Below, piece after piece: positions 55,727-64,000 of a stretch of DNA of 64,000 nucleotides (its first letter is position 1; each line of letters opens with the position of its first letter). The stretch comes from Pseudovibrio denitrificans JCM 12308 (lineage in GTDB: Bacteria > Pseudomonadota > Alphaproteobacteria > Rhizobiales > Stappiaceae). The stretch covers positions 45,038 to 109,037 of the forward strand of contig NZ_BAZK01000019.1 of the NCBI RefSeq assembly GCF_001310815.1, read 5' to 3'. The notes under the pieces were generated by a model. It had not been told where the DNA came from. It ran no database searches and was given only the letters and a program-made list of their open reading frames with translations. The position numbers and the translations under genes are program-made.

Positions 55727-56254
55727 TTAATTGTTGGAAGCATCGCTAAGTGTAAACTCAACAGGTTTGAGCACATACTCACTCGGGATTTCGGCAAGCT
55801 TAACAATCTTACCTCCATTCTCAGCTGAGAATTTTTCTGCGCCTGCTTTGGTTCCAAATGGGATTGCCTCTGGGGCTCCCATTCCGCCTATTTGTGAACT
55901 CTCAATCACAAAGAAAGCGGCATCTGCATCTATCCAGTTGTTGTTACCTGGCTGCTCCCAGCTTTCGGCTTTGTCCATGTCATTCACATAGATAGCTACA
56001 TAGTCTTTGGATTCTTCCGGAAGACGCGTGAATGCGACAGCGTCACGTATTTGAGAGAACCATAACGGGAATGGATTACCGGCAAGGTGGATCTGTGCCT
56101 TTGGTCCTTCGTGGTCCAATATGGTCATCTGGCAGTAGTGACCTGCAGCTTCAGCACTCAGCTCCATAGCAGCTGGTTTAGCGATTTGCTGCTCTTCCTG
56201 ACAAGCTGCCAGAAGCAACGTGACTCCAACGACTGCAAACAGTTTCTTCATCAT
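55727..56254 (-). CDS. nosL: NosL, copper-binding lipoprotein for nitrous oxide reductase
   Basis: A 175-residue lipoprotein (lipobox LLAAC near residue 18) with the NosL copper motif CQMTILDHEGPKAQIHL. It delivers Cu(I) for assembly of the CuZ cluster of NosZ, on the outer face of the inner membrane. The C-terminal half (DADAAFFVIESSQIGGMGAPEAIPF) is conserved in the family, with Met residues near a second metal site. The start overlaps the repaired nosY stop as ATGA. It is the last nos gene here. Confidence 0.93.
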   Translation of the reverse strand: MMKKLFAVVGVTLLLAACQEEQQIAKPAAMELSAEAAGHYCQMTILDHEGPKAQIHLAGNPFPLWFSQIRDAVAFTRLPEESKDYVAIYVNDMDKAESWEQPGNNNWIDADAAFFVIESSQIGGMGAPEAIPFGTKAGAEKFSAENGGKIVKLAEIPSEYVLKPVEFTLSDASNN

Positions 56255-57080
56255 GGGGAGACCCTCTTAAGCAGTAGGATAGCACCAGACATGGCAACGC
56301 CAGCGAACACGAAGATGGAGCAAGTGCCGCTGCTGGTGGGAATGGAAGACTTTCTGCAACGCCCGCCATACCACCAACCATAGCGTTTGCATTCAACGCA
56401 GAGAGGTTGAAGAGACGGAAAGCATCTGCTGGATTTGCCAGTAGTGCAAACGGGAAGACGGTAGATGCAAAGAACCCTTCGCTATCTGCAACGAGTGCAC
56501 CGAGCAAAGCCAGATCATAGAGAACGATCAGAACAAGCCAGATACCAATCGCCATTGCGGCTGCAGTTGTGACCTGACGCACCAATGCACTGACAATGTA
56601 ACCAAGTGCGAGGAATGCAAAGCCGAGGATCGCAGAGGTACCGATCAATCGTGCGAAATCGATGAAACCGCTTGTATCTCCACCACCTGTTGCTGCCAGC
56701 ATACCTGCTGTTGCTCCATAACCTAATGTCAGAGCCAGCAATAGGACGCAGATGTGACCGACTGCCTTACCAATGAGGAACTCACTTCGCGTCATTGGAG
56801 AGGAGAAGATCAAGAGCAATGTACCGCGTTCGATCTCGCCGGCAACTGCATCAAAAGCCAGCAATAGTGCGATCAAGGGAACCAGATAGACTGATAAGCT
56901 GGAGAGTGATGCCACGGTGATGGTCATGCGGCTCACGTCGAGTGTACCAGCTGGTGCAGAACCAAGTAGTGCGAGCGCCATGGAAAATGCTGCCAGAATA
57001 ACAACGGACAGCAGGATCCAGCGGTTACGCAGACCGATACGGAACTCTTGGCCAGCTACTGTTAGGATACGCTGAAACAT
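56251..57080 (-). CDS. nosY: NosY, ABC permease for nitrous oxide reductase maturation (frameshifted at the end)
   Basis: Inner-membrane permease of the NosDFY complex, with about six membrane segments and the N-terminus TVAGQEFRIGLRNRW. As read, the frame goes off after PPAAALA and runs 90 bases too far, into nosL. One added base near 56320 (GGAGGC for GGAGC) gives SIFVFAGVAMSGAILLLKRVSP and a stop at 56251-56253, the normal 276-residue size with an ATGA junction to nosL. It works with NosF and NosD in sulfur or copper handling for CuZ. Confidence 0.88.
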
Positions 57081-57083
57081 GAC

Positions 57084-58004
57084 TCAAGCCTCCCCTGCAC
57101 TATCTTCGGCATTCGCCTTTTCGGAGAAGTGCTTATAGACGTCGTCCAGTGTTGGCAGATGCACATCGATATCCTCGATCATGGCACCCAAGCTGGTAAC
57201 AGCCGCAATTCTCGCGATCTTGTCTTCATGTGCGCACATGATCTCTACACTGCGGCAGTTAACTGGAGTGCCACCAAGACGGTTTGCCAGCTGCTCAGCT
57301 GGTTCGTCCTTGGCTTTCACCTTCAGGCGAATTGGCAGACGGGCTGCTGTGCGCAGGTGTTCCAGAGTGTCATTGGCAACAAGTTTGCCTTTAGACATGA
57401 TCAAGATGCGATCTGTGCGAGCTTCCATTTCTGTCAGTGCATGAGATGACAGAAGTACGGTTGCGCCGTTTCCAGAAATCTCTGTTACGAGATCGTAGAA
57501 GTTCTGGCGTGAAATCGGGTCCAGACCACTGGTTGGCTCATCGAGCAACACCAGTTTGGGTGTGCCGATTAAGGCTTGTGCGAGGCCAAGACGCTGCCGC
57601 ATACCTTTTGAGTAGGTGCCAACCCGGCGTGTACCAGCTTCTGCAAGACCAACGCGTTCGAGCAGTCCGACTGCTTTCTTCGGGTCTTCGCCTTTTAGCT
57701 TGGCGTAGTATTTGAGAACTTCAACACCTGTCAAAGTCCTTTGGAAGGCAACAGATTCTGGCAGAAACGCGGTGGAAGAGCGCGCTTTATCACTACCAGG
57801 CTCTGCGCCCAAAACTTCAATCCGTCCAGCAGATGGTGTCAGGAAGCCAAGTGACATTTTGAAGAATGTCGTCTTACCTGCACCGTTATGACCGAGCAGC
57901 GCTACCCTCTCTGCGCCTCCCAGTTCAAAGGAAAGATCTTTAACAGCATCCCGTCCATCGAAGGTCTTGCGGACGTTTTCAGCTCGAAGAACTGTATTAT
58001 TCAT
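57084..58004 (-). CDS. nosF: NosF, ABC ATPase for nitrous oxide reductase maturation
   Basis: A 306-residue ATPase with Walker A GHNGAGKTT, signature YSKGMRQRLGLAQAL and Walker B LVLLDEPTSGLDP. It powers the NosDFY complex that helps build the CuZ centre of NosZ. Its start overlaps the nosD stop (ATGA at 58001-58004), and nosY follows after 3 bases. Confidence 0.95.
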   Translation of the reverse strand: MNNTVLRAENVRKTFDGRDAVKDLSFELGGAERVALLGHNGAGKTTFFKMSLGFLTPSAGRIEVLGAEPGSDKARSSTAFLPESVAFQRTLTGVEVLKYYAKLKGEDPKKAVGLLERVGLAEAGTRRVGTYSKGMRQRLGLAQALIGTPKLVLLDEPTSGLDPISRQNFYDLVTEISGNGATVLLSSHALTEMEARTDRILIMSKGKLVANDTLEHLRTAARLPIRLKVKAKDEPAEQLANRLGGTPVNCRSVEIMCAHEDKIARIAAVTSLGAMIEDIDVHLPTLDDVYKHFSEKANAEDSAGEA

Positions 58005-59275
58005 CTTCTTGCTCCTACCTTCGGCATTGCTATTTCCGGAGCGTGCATCAGAGGTTTGGTATCTACGATGCCACCTGGCAAAAGTGCCGGAAACTGCGAT
58101 TGGGTCCAGCTGAGGAGCTGGACTGCAGGACTTCCGGTGAGCAGCTTTGCGGCAGGCTGTGTCCAGAGAATTTGATCGACCATGTCGTTTGGCCGGTAGG
58201 CGGTGTCAGCTACTCCATCTCCATTCATGTCAAAGGCTGAATGATCACTCCAGAAGTTTCCGCGGCCTTCGTATGTCCATTCCAGGTGGCGTGTGCCCAC
58301 GTACTTCACCTGTGTCTTGTTTCCAATGAAGGCATTGTTGGAAAATTTGTTTTTTGCAGAACCTGCAGTGAAGTGAACCCCGATGTCACAGCGCTCAAAC
58401 TTGTTACCGTCAACAATGTTTTTGTTGGCGTTGTACATGAATAAACACTTCTCAGGAGAAGCTTTCACATAGTTTCCGGTAATCACGGCATTGTTGGCGT
58501 AGTTCAACATCAAACCATGGTCACGGTCATTTTTAGAGATGTTGCCCGTAATCGTGAGTTTGTCTGAGAACATCAGCGCATAACCGATGTGATTGCCGAC
58601 TGACACGTTGTTGGAGATAGTGCCCTTATTGCCGTACATGTAATGCACCGCAAAGCGGGTTTTTTCGAAATAGTTGTTTTTGAAAGTATCGTTCGGGCTG
58701 GTGTTTACGAAAACGCCGTCCCGACCATATTTGATGGTGTTGTATTCCACCAAAAGTCTTGGTGAGTTCCAGACATAGATGCCATTTCCGCGCTCGTTAG
58801 GGCGCAGATCGCGACGACCTTCAATCAGGTTGTCGGCAATGTAAGCATCATCCGCTCCGTGCGCATCGACACCAACCAGATTGTTGAGGAACTTGTTACC
58901 TGTAATTCGGGCACGATCTGCTTTTTTTGTCAGCTTCACGCCTGAATCGATTGTTTGGTTGGAAAGACCTGAACCGGTGATGACCAGTCCATCGACGACC
59001 ACATCTGGTGCTTCGACAGTTATTACTGAGCCTTTGCCATTGCCTTTAAGCTCTGCGCCTGGCTCTCCTTTAAGCACCAAAGACCGATCGATGACGACCG
59101 GTCCCTGATGAACTCCAGCAGATAAGCGCAAAACGTCTCCGTCCTGCGCCTCTCTCAAGGCGCGGGCTAAGGCATCAGGCTGTGCCGGTACAATGATTTC
59201 AGCGGCGTGAGCAGAAACGCTCACGCCAACCAAAGCCGTCGCACCTAGCAGCAATTGCCAGAGGGACCTTGTCAT
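58001..59275 (-). CDS. nosD: NosD, periplasmic beta-helix copper-handling protein
   Basis: About 424 residues from the ATG at 59275, which begins a signal peptide (MTRSLWQLLLGATALVGVSVSAHA). Upstream in-frame sequence overlaps nosZ and is not used. The body is a right-handed beta-helix of CASH repeats, seen in recurring I-x-G-N and N-x-F motifs (ARITGNKFLNN, TITGNISKND, AVITGNYVKAS). NosD docks on NosFY and delivers copper or sulfur to NosZ. It starts 13 bases after nosZ. Confidence 0.93.
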   Translation of the reverse strand: MTRSLWQLLLGATALVGVSVSAHAAEIIVPAQPDALARALREAQDGDVLRLSAGVHQGPVVIDRSLVLKGEPGAELKGNGKGSVITVEAPDVVVDGLVITGSGLSNQTIDSGVKLTKKADRARITGNKFLNNLVGVDAHGADDAYIADNLIEGRRDLRPNERGNGIYVWNSPRLLVEYNTIKYGRDGVFVNTSPNDTFKNNYFEKTRFAVHYMYGNKGTISNNVSVGNHIGYALMFSDKLTITGNISKNDRDHGLMLNYANNAVITGNYVKASPEKCLFMYNANKNIVDGNKFERCDIGVHFTAGSAKNKFSNNAFIGNKTQVKYVGTRHLEWTYEGRGNFWSDHSAFDMNGDGVADTAYRPNDMVDQILWTQPAAKLLTGSPAVQLLSWTQSQFPALLPGGIVDTKPLMHAPEIAMPKVGARR

Positions 59276-59288
59276 GCCCGCAACTCCC

Positions 59289-61196
59289 TTATGCGTCGCG
59301 TGGCTCAACGAACATACGACCGCGCATTTCCATGTGCAGTGCATGACAGAACCACTGGCAATAGAACCAGTGAACACCTGGACGCTCTGCGATAAAGGTT
59401 ACGGAAGCAGTTGCCTGAGGCCCAATTTCCATTGCTACATTGTAGTTAGAAATACAGAAGCCGTGTGTCAGGTCATCGATGTCATCAATGTTGGTGACAT
59501 AAACGGTAACTTCGTCGCCCTGCTTAACTGTGAACTTCTCAAGAGAGAAAGTTGGCGCAGCAGAGTGCATGTACACACGAACTTTGTTGCCGTCGCGGAT
59601 GACGTGTTCTGCTTCTTCCAGATCCACACCGTCAGCTTTAGCCTGTGCGACAGCATCAGCGAACATTGGGTCGTCACGCTGCCAGACAGATGCAGGGTTC
59701 ACAACGGAGTTGTGTACGATGATGACGTCGTGCGGTTCTGCAAAGGTAGGACCATCGTGAACGATCTTCATTTCGTCGCCAGAAATATCGATCAGCTGTT
59801 CGTTTTCTGGTTTCAGAGGACCAACGTTCAGGAAGCGGTCTTTAGAGAACTTGTTCAGAGATACAAGCCACTTACCGTCTGCTTCTGATGTTTCACCCAT
59901 AGAGGTGTGGTTGTGACCTGGCTGGTATGCCACATCGATCTTGGAGTGAATTGGATCGACGTCTTCGCCTGCATACTGACGGATCGCTTTGTCGATGTCC
60001 CACTTAACCATCTGGCTGTCGAGGAACAGAGTGGTGTAAGCGAAGCCGCGGTTATCGAATGCAGTGTGGAGTGGGCCAAGACCCAGCTCTGGTTCAGCAA
60101 CAACTGCGGAGCGTGGATCTGCACCGTCGAATACTGCGTCCAGTTTGGTCACGTCGATAACAGAAACTGTTGGAGACAGCTTACCGTTGATCATCAGGTG
60201 TTTTTTGTCTGGGCAGGTGTTACAGCCGTGTGGGCTGTTTGGTACAGGGATGTACGCGGTGTACTTTGAGCCTTTACGGCCATCAAGAACTGGAACACCG
60301 TTCAGCATCTGGTAGTCGCCGTTTTTGACGCCTTCTTCGATGCGTTTGATGTTGAACACCACGCAGTGGTCCATTTCAGAGGCTGTCATTTCTGCCAGGT
60401 TTGTACCCATTTCTGAGTTGTAGCTGGTAGAGAAAGCGTATTTACCCTGATAATCAGCGTCACAGTTGTCCAGGTTACCGGTTACGATGACCTGCCATGC
60501 AACTTCCATGGTATCACCATCGAGTGCGGTGAAGATGCAGCTGTACTTATCTGGCTCATCCAGGATTGTGCCGTCGTTTACGAGTGGAGCTTCATGCTCA
60601 CCGTTTGCGAAGACGTAGCCAGTACGTGGGTACTTCTGAGGACGCAGACCGTGAATGTCATGTGCATTTGGAATTTCAGTGATCTTGTCACATTTCATAA
60701 CGTCACAGCGTACACGTGCAACACGGGTGTTCGCTTTGTCGTTCATGAACAAGTAACGACCGTCATATGTACCTTCGGTGAAGGACATATGTGGGTGGTG
60801 AAGGTCACCGTTGTCGTAGTGTTCCATGCCATGCGCAGCCAAGAACTCTTTGGTTTCTGGCAGCATGTTTTCCTGCAGAATCTTCTTAGATTCGTTGGTC
60901 TGACCCCAACCGGTTGCAGAACAACGGTTGAATACAGGAATACGCATCAGTTCGCGCATGGATGGCAGACCCATAATGCGCAGTTCGCCAGTCTGACCTG
61001 ATGACCAGAAGCCATAGTATTCGTCCAGCTCGCCTGGACCTACATGGTACTTGAGGCCACCTTCAGCAGCGCGAGCTGGTGCAAAACCACCAGCGCCTGC
61101 TGCAGCAACGGCACCCAAACCAGCTACTGCAGCGGTCTTTGCGGTACCACCAAGCAGTGCGCGGCGTGAAAGGCCTGTTTCTTTTTTATCAGTCAT
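59289..61196 (-). CDS. nosZ: Nitrous oxide reductase NosZ, clade I
   Basis: The 635-residue periplasmic copper enzyme reducing N2O to N2. It starts at 61196 (MTDKKETGLSRRALLGG), with a twin-arginine Tat signal, which marks clade I. CuZ-region histidines appear in DLHHPHMSF, PNAHDIHG, GHNHTS and EPHDV. The C-terminal cupredoxin domain carries the CuA motif CQWFCHALHMEM. Length is normal and the protein is intact. It is placed after nosR and before nosDFYL. Confidence 0.97.
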   Translation of the reverse strand: MTDKKETGLSRRALLGGTAKTAAVAGLGAVAAAGAGGFAPARAAEGGLKYHVGPGELDEYYGFWSSGQTGELRIMGLPSMRELMRIPVFNRCSATGWGQTNESKKILQENMLPETKEFLAAHGMEHYDNGDLHHPHMSFTEGTYDGRYLFMNDKANTRVARVRCDVMKCDKITEIPNAHDIHGLRPQKYPRTGYVFANGEHEAPLVNDGTILDEPDKYSCIFTALDGDTMEVAWQVIVTGNLDNCDADYQGKYAFSTSYNSEMGTNLAEMTASEMDHCVVFNIKRIEEGVKNGDYQMLNGVPVLDGRKGSKYTAYIPVPNSPHGCNTCPDKKHLMINGKLSPTVSVIDVTKLDAVFDGADPRSAVVAEPELGLGPLHTAFDNRGFAYTTLFLDSQMVKWDIDKAIRQYAGEDVDPIHSKIDVAYQPGHNHTSMGETSEADGKWLVSLNKFSKDRFLNVGPLKPENEQLIDISGDEMKIVHDGPTFAEPHDVIIVHNSVVNPASVWQRDDPMFADAVAQAKADGVDLEEAEHVIRDGNKVRVYMHSAAPTFSLEKFTVKQGDEVTVYVTNIDDIDDLTHGFCISNYNVAMEIGPQATASVTFIAERPGVHWFYCQWFCHALHMEMRGRMFVEPRDA

Positions 61197-61231
61197 GAAA
61201 GTCTCCCTTGATACTTTCGAGTTGATTTGGC

Positions 61232-63433
61232 TTAAGCCGGTTGTTTGACGGAAGTGCCCTTTTCCGTCTTTGAAATACCCGTCTGCGCTTCGAATTTCTT
61301 GCGTCGTGCAAGCTTCTTGATGCAGACCGGACATTTATCGTCGCTCTGATACAGAACCTGACAATGCAGGCAGTTCAGGCATTCGTTTGGATTGATGTGA
61401 CCCTCAGGATGGATAGCTCCGACCATGCATTCTTTTTCACAGCGAGCGCATGGGTTGCCGCATTCCTTGTAACGCTTGAGCCAATCGAACATGCGCAGGC
61501 GTGCCGGAATGGCGAGAGCTGCTCCCAAAGGACAGAGGTAACGGCAGTAGAACCGCTCGATGAAGAGACCAGCTGCCAAGAGTGCTACTGCAAAGAGCAC
61601 ATATGGCCACCCGCGCTGGAACTTCAGAATAATGGCGGTTTTGAATGGTTCGACTTCAGCATAATGCTCAGCCACTGCCAGTGAGTAGAGTGAGAGACCA
61701 AACAGTCCCAAGAAGATCATGTACTTCAGAGCCCACAGGCGTTCATGGAGCCCCCATGGCAAGGTTACCTGCGGTACTTTGAAGAACTTTGCAATTCGGT
61801 TTGACAGTTCCTGCAGGGCGCCAAATGGGCAGAGCCAGCCACAATATGCGCCGCGACCCCAGAAGATGAGAGCTGCTGCAACTGCAAACCAAAGCAGGAA
61901 GACCAATGGATCCATCAGGAATGCGCTCCAGCTGAACTCTGTGGTCAGCGCTGAGAAGAGCGCAAGAACGTTCACAACAGAGAGCTGCGCATTTTCCATC
62001 CAGCCGAGCCAGACCAGAACAAAGGTCAGGAAGCCAATGCGGAACCAGAAGGTGAATTTTTCAGACTTGGCGACCTGCATCTGGAAGAAGAAGACGCCTG
62101 TCAGGATCGTCAGAGCGACACCGAGGACCGCAATATCCACCTGACGGTCATTCCAGATGCGTTGCCACAGTTCAACGCGCTGTTCTTCAGCAGGAGCTGC
62201 AGCTGCGCCCTCGCCTGTACCTTCTGCTGCTACTGGCGCAACTTCTACCTTCTTCAGGTATTGCTGCGGTAACTGATAGCCCAGATCAAAGGTCAGGAAA
62301 GTCTTTTCAATCGCGCCAATTTCGCGATGAACCAAAAGCTGTAGACGGAACGGCTTGCTTGGATCAAAACCTGAATCTGCTGGAATTGTGAAGATGTCCA
62401 GTTCTTTGAATGTTGGAGCATCACCAGCATCAATAACATTCAAACGCTTATGTTGACGATCTTTGAAGCGGACAGAAATATCGTTCTGGATCAACTGAAT
62501 TCGGTCGAAGATACCACCACGAACATACCCAGTGCCTTTGAAGGAATACCGACCACGACCAAGCACCACTATGGCGTGGTCACCTTCCTTCATGCGTTTT
62601 TTGAGGTTGGCGTACTCTGCGTCTCCCAGGATGGTGCGACCAATAACCGGGACGTCAGCAAGGCCCATATACATATCAACATAAGAGTCGGTATCAGGAC
62701 CTTTTGCAGGGCGTTTGATGGCCTTCGGATTGCCTTGCTCAACAAAGGCAGCATTAATCTGCCCCACATCAAGCGTGAGGCGGCGAAGTGAGCCATCACC
62801 CGTTAGTGTCATCCAATCTGAGGCTGTAGTCTTGTCCGGATCAATGACGAACTTTGGACCGGTGTCTGCCTCAGCACCTTTAAGACCGCCGATTCCAAGG
62901 GTGCGTGCTACTTTCAAGCTCGCTCTCACAACAGAATCGTCAATCACCATGATGGTGACGGTTGCGCCAGAAATAATGTCGAGTTCGTGAGCAGAACCAC
63001 CCTGCTCTGCTTCTTTCTTTATATCGAGGCCAGCGTAGTTCTCTGTGACTTGCTTGATCTCGCTATCAGGGATGCCGATAAGAACGATTGGTTCTGCGTG
63101 TTTAACCAGCTGCACGCTTGTGAGCATGCCATTTGGATCAATGCCAACCAATGTGTCGATTGGCTTACCGGAGTACCCGGTCGTGGAGACCAGATCGGTG
63201 GTCAGAAAGACCCAGCCCAACACTTCCTCGCCGGCCATTGCAGGTAGAACCGCGATGTCCTCACGCAGTTCCCCATATCTGTCGGCTTTCGGGAAGAATT
63301 TGGTGACCTCAACTTTCTTAGAGAAATTAAGGACACGATTTGAAGAGTCCGACGCAGCTATCGCGTAGTTCGACGCACTGAGAAAGAACGTAAAAATAAG
63401 AAGGAAGACAGTGCGCAACCTGAGAGCTCGCAT
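61232..63433 (-). CDS. nosR: NosR, membrane FMN/iron-sulfur protein for N2O respiration
   Basis: A 733-residue membrane flavoprotein needed for nos expression and electron supply to NosZ. Signal sequence, then a periplasmic FMN-binding domain with covalent-flavin motif SGATVT, then membrane helices with the CGWLCP and CRYLCP motifs. The C-terminal ferredoxin-like segment is CARCEKECMVGAIHPEGHINPNECLNCLHCQ, given for position only. It begins the operon and precedes nosZ by 35 bases. The covalent FMN would need an ApbE-type transferase (nosX), not seen in this window. Confidence 0.96.
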   Translation of the reverse strand: MRALRLRTVFLLIFTFFLSASNYAIAASDSSNRVLNFSKKVEVTKFFPKADRYGELREDIAVLPAMAGEEVLGWVFLTTDLVSTTGYSGKPIDTLVGIDPNGMLTSVQLVKHAEPIVLIGIPDSEIKQVTENYAGLDIKKEAEQGGSAHELDIISGATVTIMVIDDSVVRASLKVARTLGIGGLKGAEADTGPKFVIDPDKTTASDWMTLTGDGSLRRLTLDVGQINAAFVEQGNPKAIKRPAKGPDTDSYVDMYMGLADVPVIGRTILGDAEYANLKKRMKEGDHAIVVLGRGRYSFKGTGYVRGGIFDRIQLIQNDISVRFKDRQHKRLNVIDAGDAPTFKELDIFTIPADSGFDPSKPFRLQLLVHREIGAIEKTFLTFDLGYQLPQQYLKKVEVAPVAAEGTGEGAAAAPAEEQRVELWQRIWNDRQVDIAVLGVALTILTGVFFFQMQVAKSEKFTFWFRIGFLTFVLVWLGWMENAQLSVVNVLALFSALTTEFSWSAFLMDPLVFLLWFAVAAALIFWGRGAYCGWLCPFGALQELSNRIAKFFKVPQVTLPWGLHERLWALKYMIFLGLFGLSLYSLAVAEHYAEVEPFKTAIILKFQRGWPYVLFAVALLAAGLFIERFYCRYLCPLGAALAIPARLRMFDWLKRYKECGNPCARCEKECMVGAIHPEGHINPNECLNCLHCQVLYQSDDKCPVCIKKLARRKKFEAQTGISKTEKGTSVKQPA

Positions 63434-63911
63434 TTCCGAGACACCTTATCTCGCATGAAAAATATACATTAAGTAGGTGCGCTTATTCGGGACGGAGTTC
63501 TTTGCGAAAAATCAAAAAGCGTTTTGCCCTCATCGATGAAAACCGTCATCTCCACAGTATTTAGATATTTCACAACTTTTGATTGATTTTGCAGATATGT
63601 GTCGCACGATTTGGTGTGACACATCCGCTTAATCTATTGTTTTTATTTAGTGTTATTCGAAATTTTAAAGTGCGATGGTATGGGCTGAGATCACAATAAA
63701 TGCAGTGAATATACGTAGGTAATCAGGTGTTTGGTTGTATTTCTGCGTAGAAATCGGGACAATTTGACCTAGGGAGAAAGTCGCGATGAGGAATGCTTTG
63801 AAGCTGATCTGCTCTCAATCTTCTGATTGGTGTGTTCAGGGCGATTCCTTGAATTGAACGAGTTCTCATTTTTTGTAATGGCTACATCATTCATATTTAA
63901 GGATCTCATTG
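63434..63911. promoter_or_regulatory. Region upstream of nosR with a near-perfect palindrome
   Basis: ATGTGTCGCAC (63597-63607) and GTGTGACACAT (63614-63624) are complementary except for one position, with 6 bases between, about 165 bases before nosR. A full FNR or NNR box was not found; only a TTGAT half-site occurs near 63580. A 23-codon ORF with AGGGAGAAAG before it occurs at about 63786. The function of the palindrome is unknown. Confidence 0.5.
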
Positions 63912-64000
63912 ATGGTGCATCGAAAGCCAACCCTCTTTAAGTTCGAGGTGATGGCTCTCAAGCTCTCGAAAAGCAATTTTGCTGCACTGTGTGGAAAATC
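63912..64000 (+). CDS. Possible start of a gene running off the window
   Basis: An open frame begins MVHRKPTLFKFEVMALKLSK and continues past the window end. AAGGA lies about 9 bases before the ATG. The piece is too short to identify, and the start is only a proposal. Confidence 0.3.
   Translation, partial: MVHRKPTLFKFEVMALKLSKSNFAALCGK

Noticed and set aside
63570..63600. FNR or NNR box upstream of nosR
   Set aside because: Only one TTGAT half-site is present, without a correctly spaced ATCAA partner. It was not annotated.
1..64000. CRISPR arrays, insertion sequences, prophage genes, rRNA
   Set aside because: No regularly spaced direct repeats, transposase or integrase motifs, phage structural genes or rRNA segments were recognised on either strand.

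Overview
The window reads as a chromosomal segment of an alphaproteobacterium. The order rlpA, a PBP5-like gene, tmk, holB, metG, tatD, then an MBL-fold hydrolase is the arrangement I know from Rhizobiales and relatives, and the mix of purine, denitrification and carboxyspermidine genes suits a marine Stappiaceae/Pseudovibrio-type organism. The genus is an inference from gene content, not a search result. One tRNA is present. No CRISPR array, IS element or rRNA was seen.

Layout. (1) Positions 1-9650, plus strand, purine salvage and catabolism: the end of xdhB, xdhC, a BMP-type purine/nucleoside ABC transporter (ATPase, two permeases, binding protein), membrane urate hydroxylase puuD, OHCU decarboxylase uraD, and an M20 hydrolase with altered metal-ligand positions. 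(2) 9649-17022: two LysE-family exporters, an unrecognised protein, a CoA-transferase / MaoC hydratase / CitE-type lyase trio of the itaconate or C5-diacid kind, and an alcohol dehydrogenase. (3) 17218-24587, minus strand: nfrB, nfrA, a DUF4434 gene and wecB, which resembles the E. coli N4-phage glycan-receptor exopolysaccharide locus. (4) 24762-25899: a family III CoA-transferase/racemase. (5) 26306-39704, minus strand: one long operon with a flavin monooxygenase/Old Yellow Enzyme fusion, SDR, MarR regulator, enoyl-CoA hydratase, acyl-CoA dehydrogenase, aryl-CoA ligase, a five-gene Liv-type transporter, thioesterase, Rid protein and arylformamidase. It is best read as uptake and aerobic CoA-dependent breakdown of anthranilate, possibly derived from tryptophan. 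(6) 40000-47698: the housekeeping block. (7) 48007-48664: tRNA-Ser(UGA) and a small exported protein. (8) 48760-53930: a four-gene arginine-to-spermidine operon (speA, carboxyspermidine dehydrogenase, decarboxylase, agmatinase). (9) 54269-55638: an XRE regulator and an orphan protein. (10) 55727-63433: nosRZDFYL for N2O reduction, without a nosX next to it.

A feature that cuts across the regions is the number of frameshifted genes. Fifteen conserved genes are broken at sixteen places. Each break can be repaired by changing the length of a short single-base run by one: fourteen look like a lost base and two like a gained base. This pattern, hitting unrelated pathway genes alike, looks more like uncorrected sequencing error than gene decay. 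I therefore list these as genes spanning the break and give each break position.

The points most worth following are the NfrAB/DUF4434/WecB locus with its short NfrB, the anthranilate operon with a Rid protein lacking the usual arginine, a PBP5-like protein whose SxxK serine and KTG lysine are both replaced, and several unassigned perfect or near-perfect palindromes in promoter regions.
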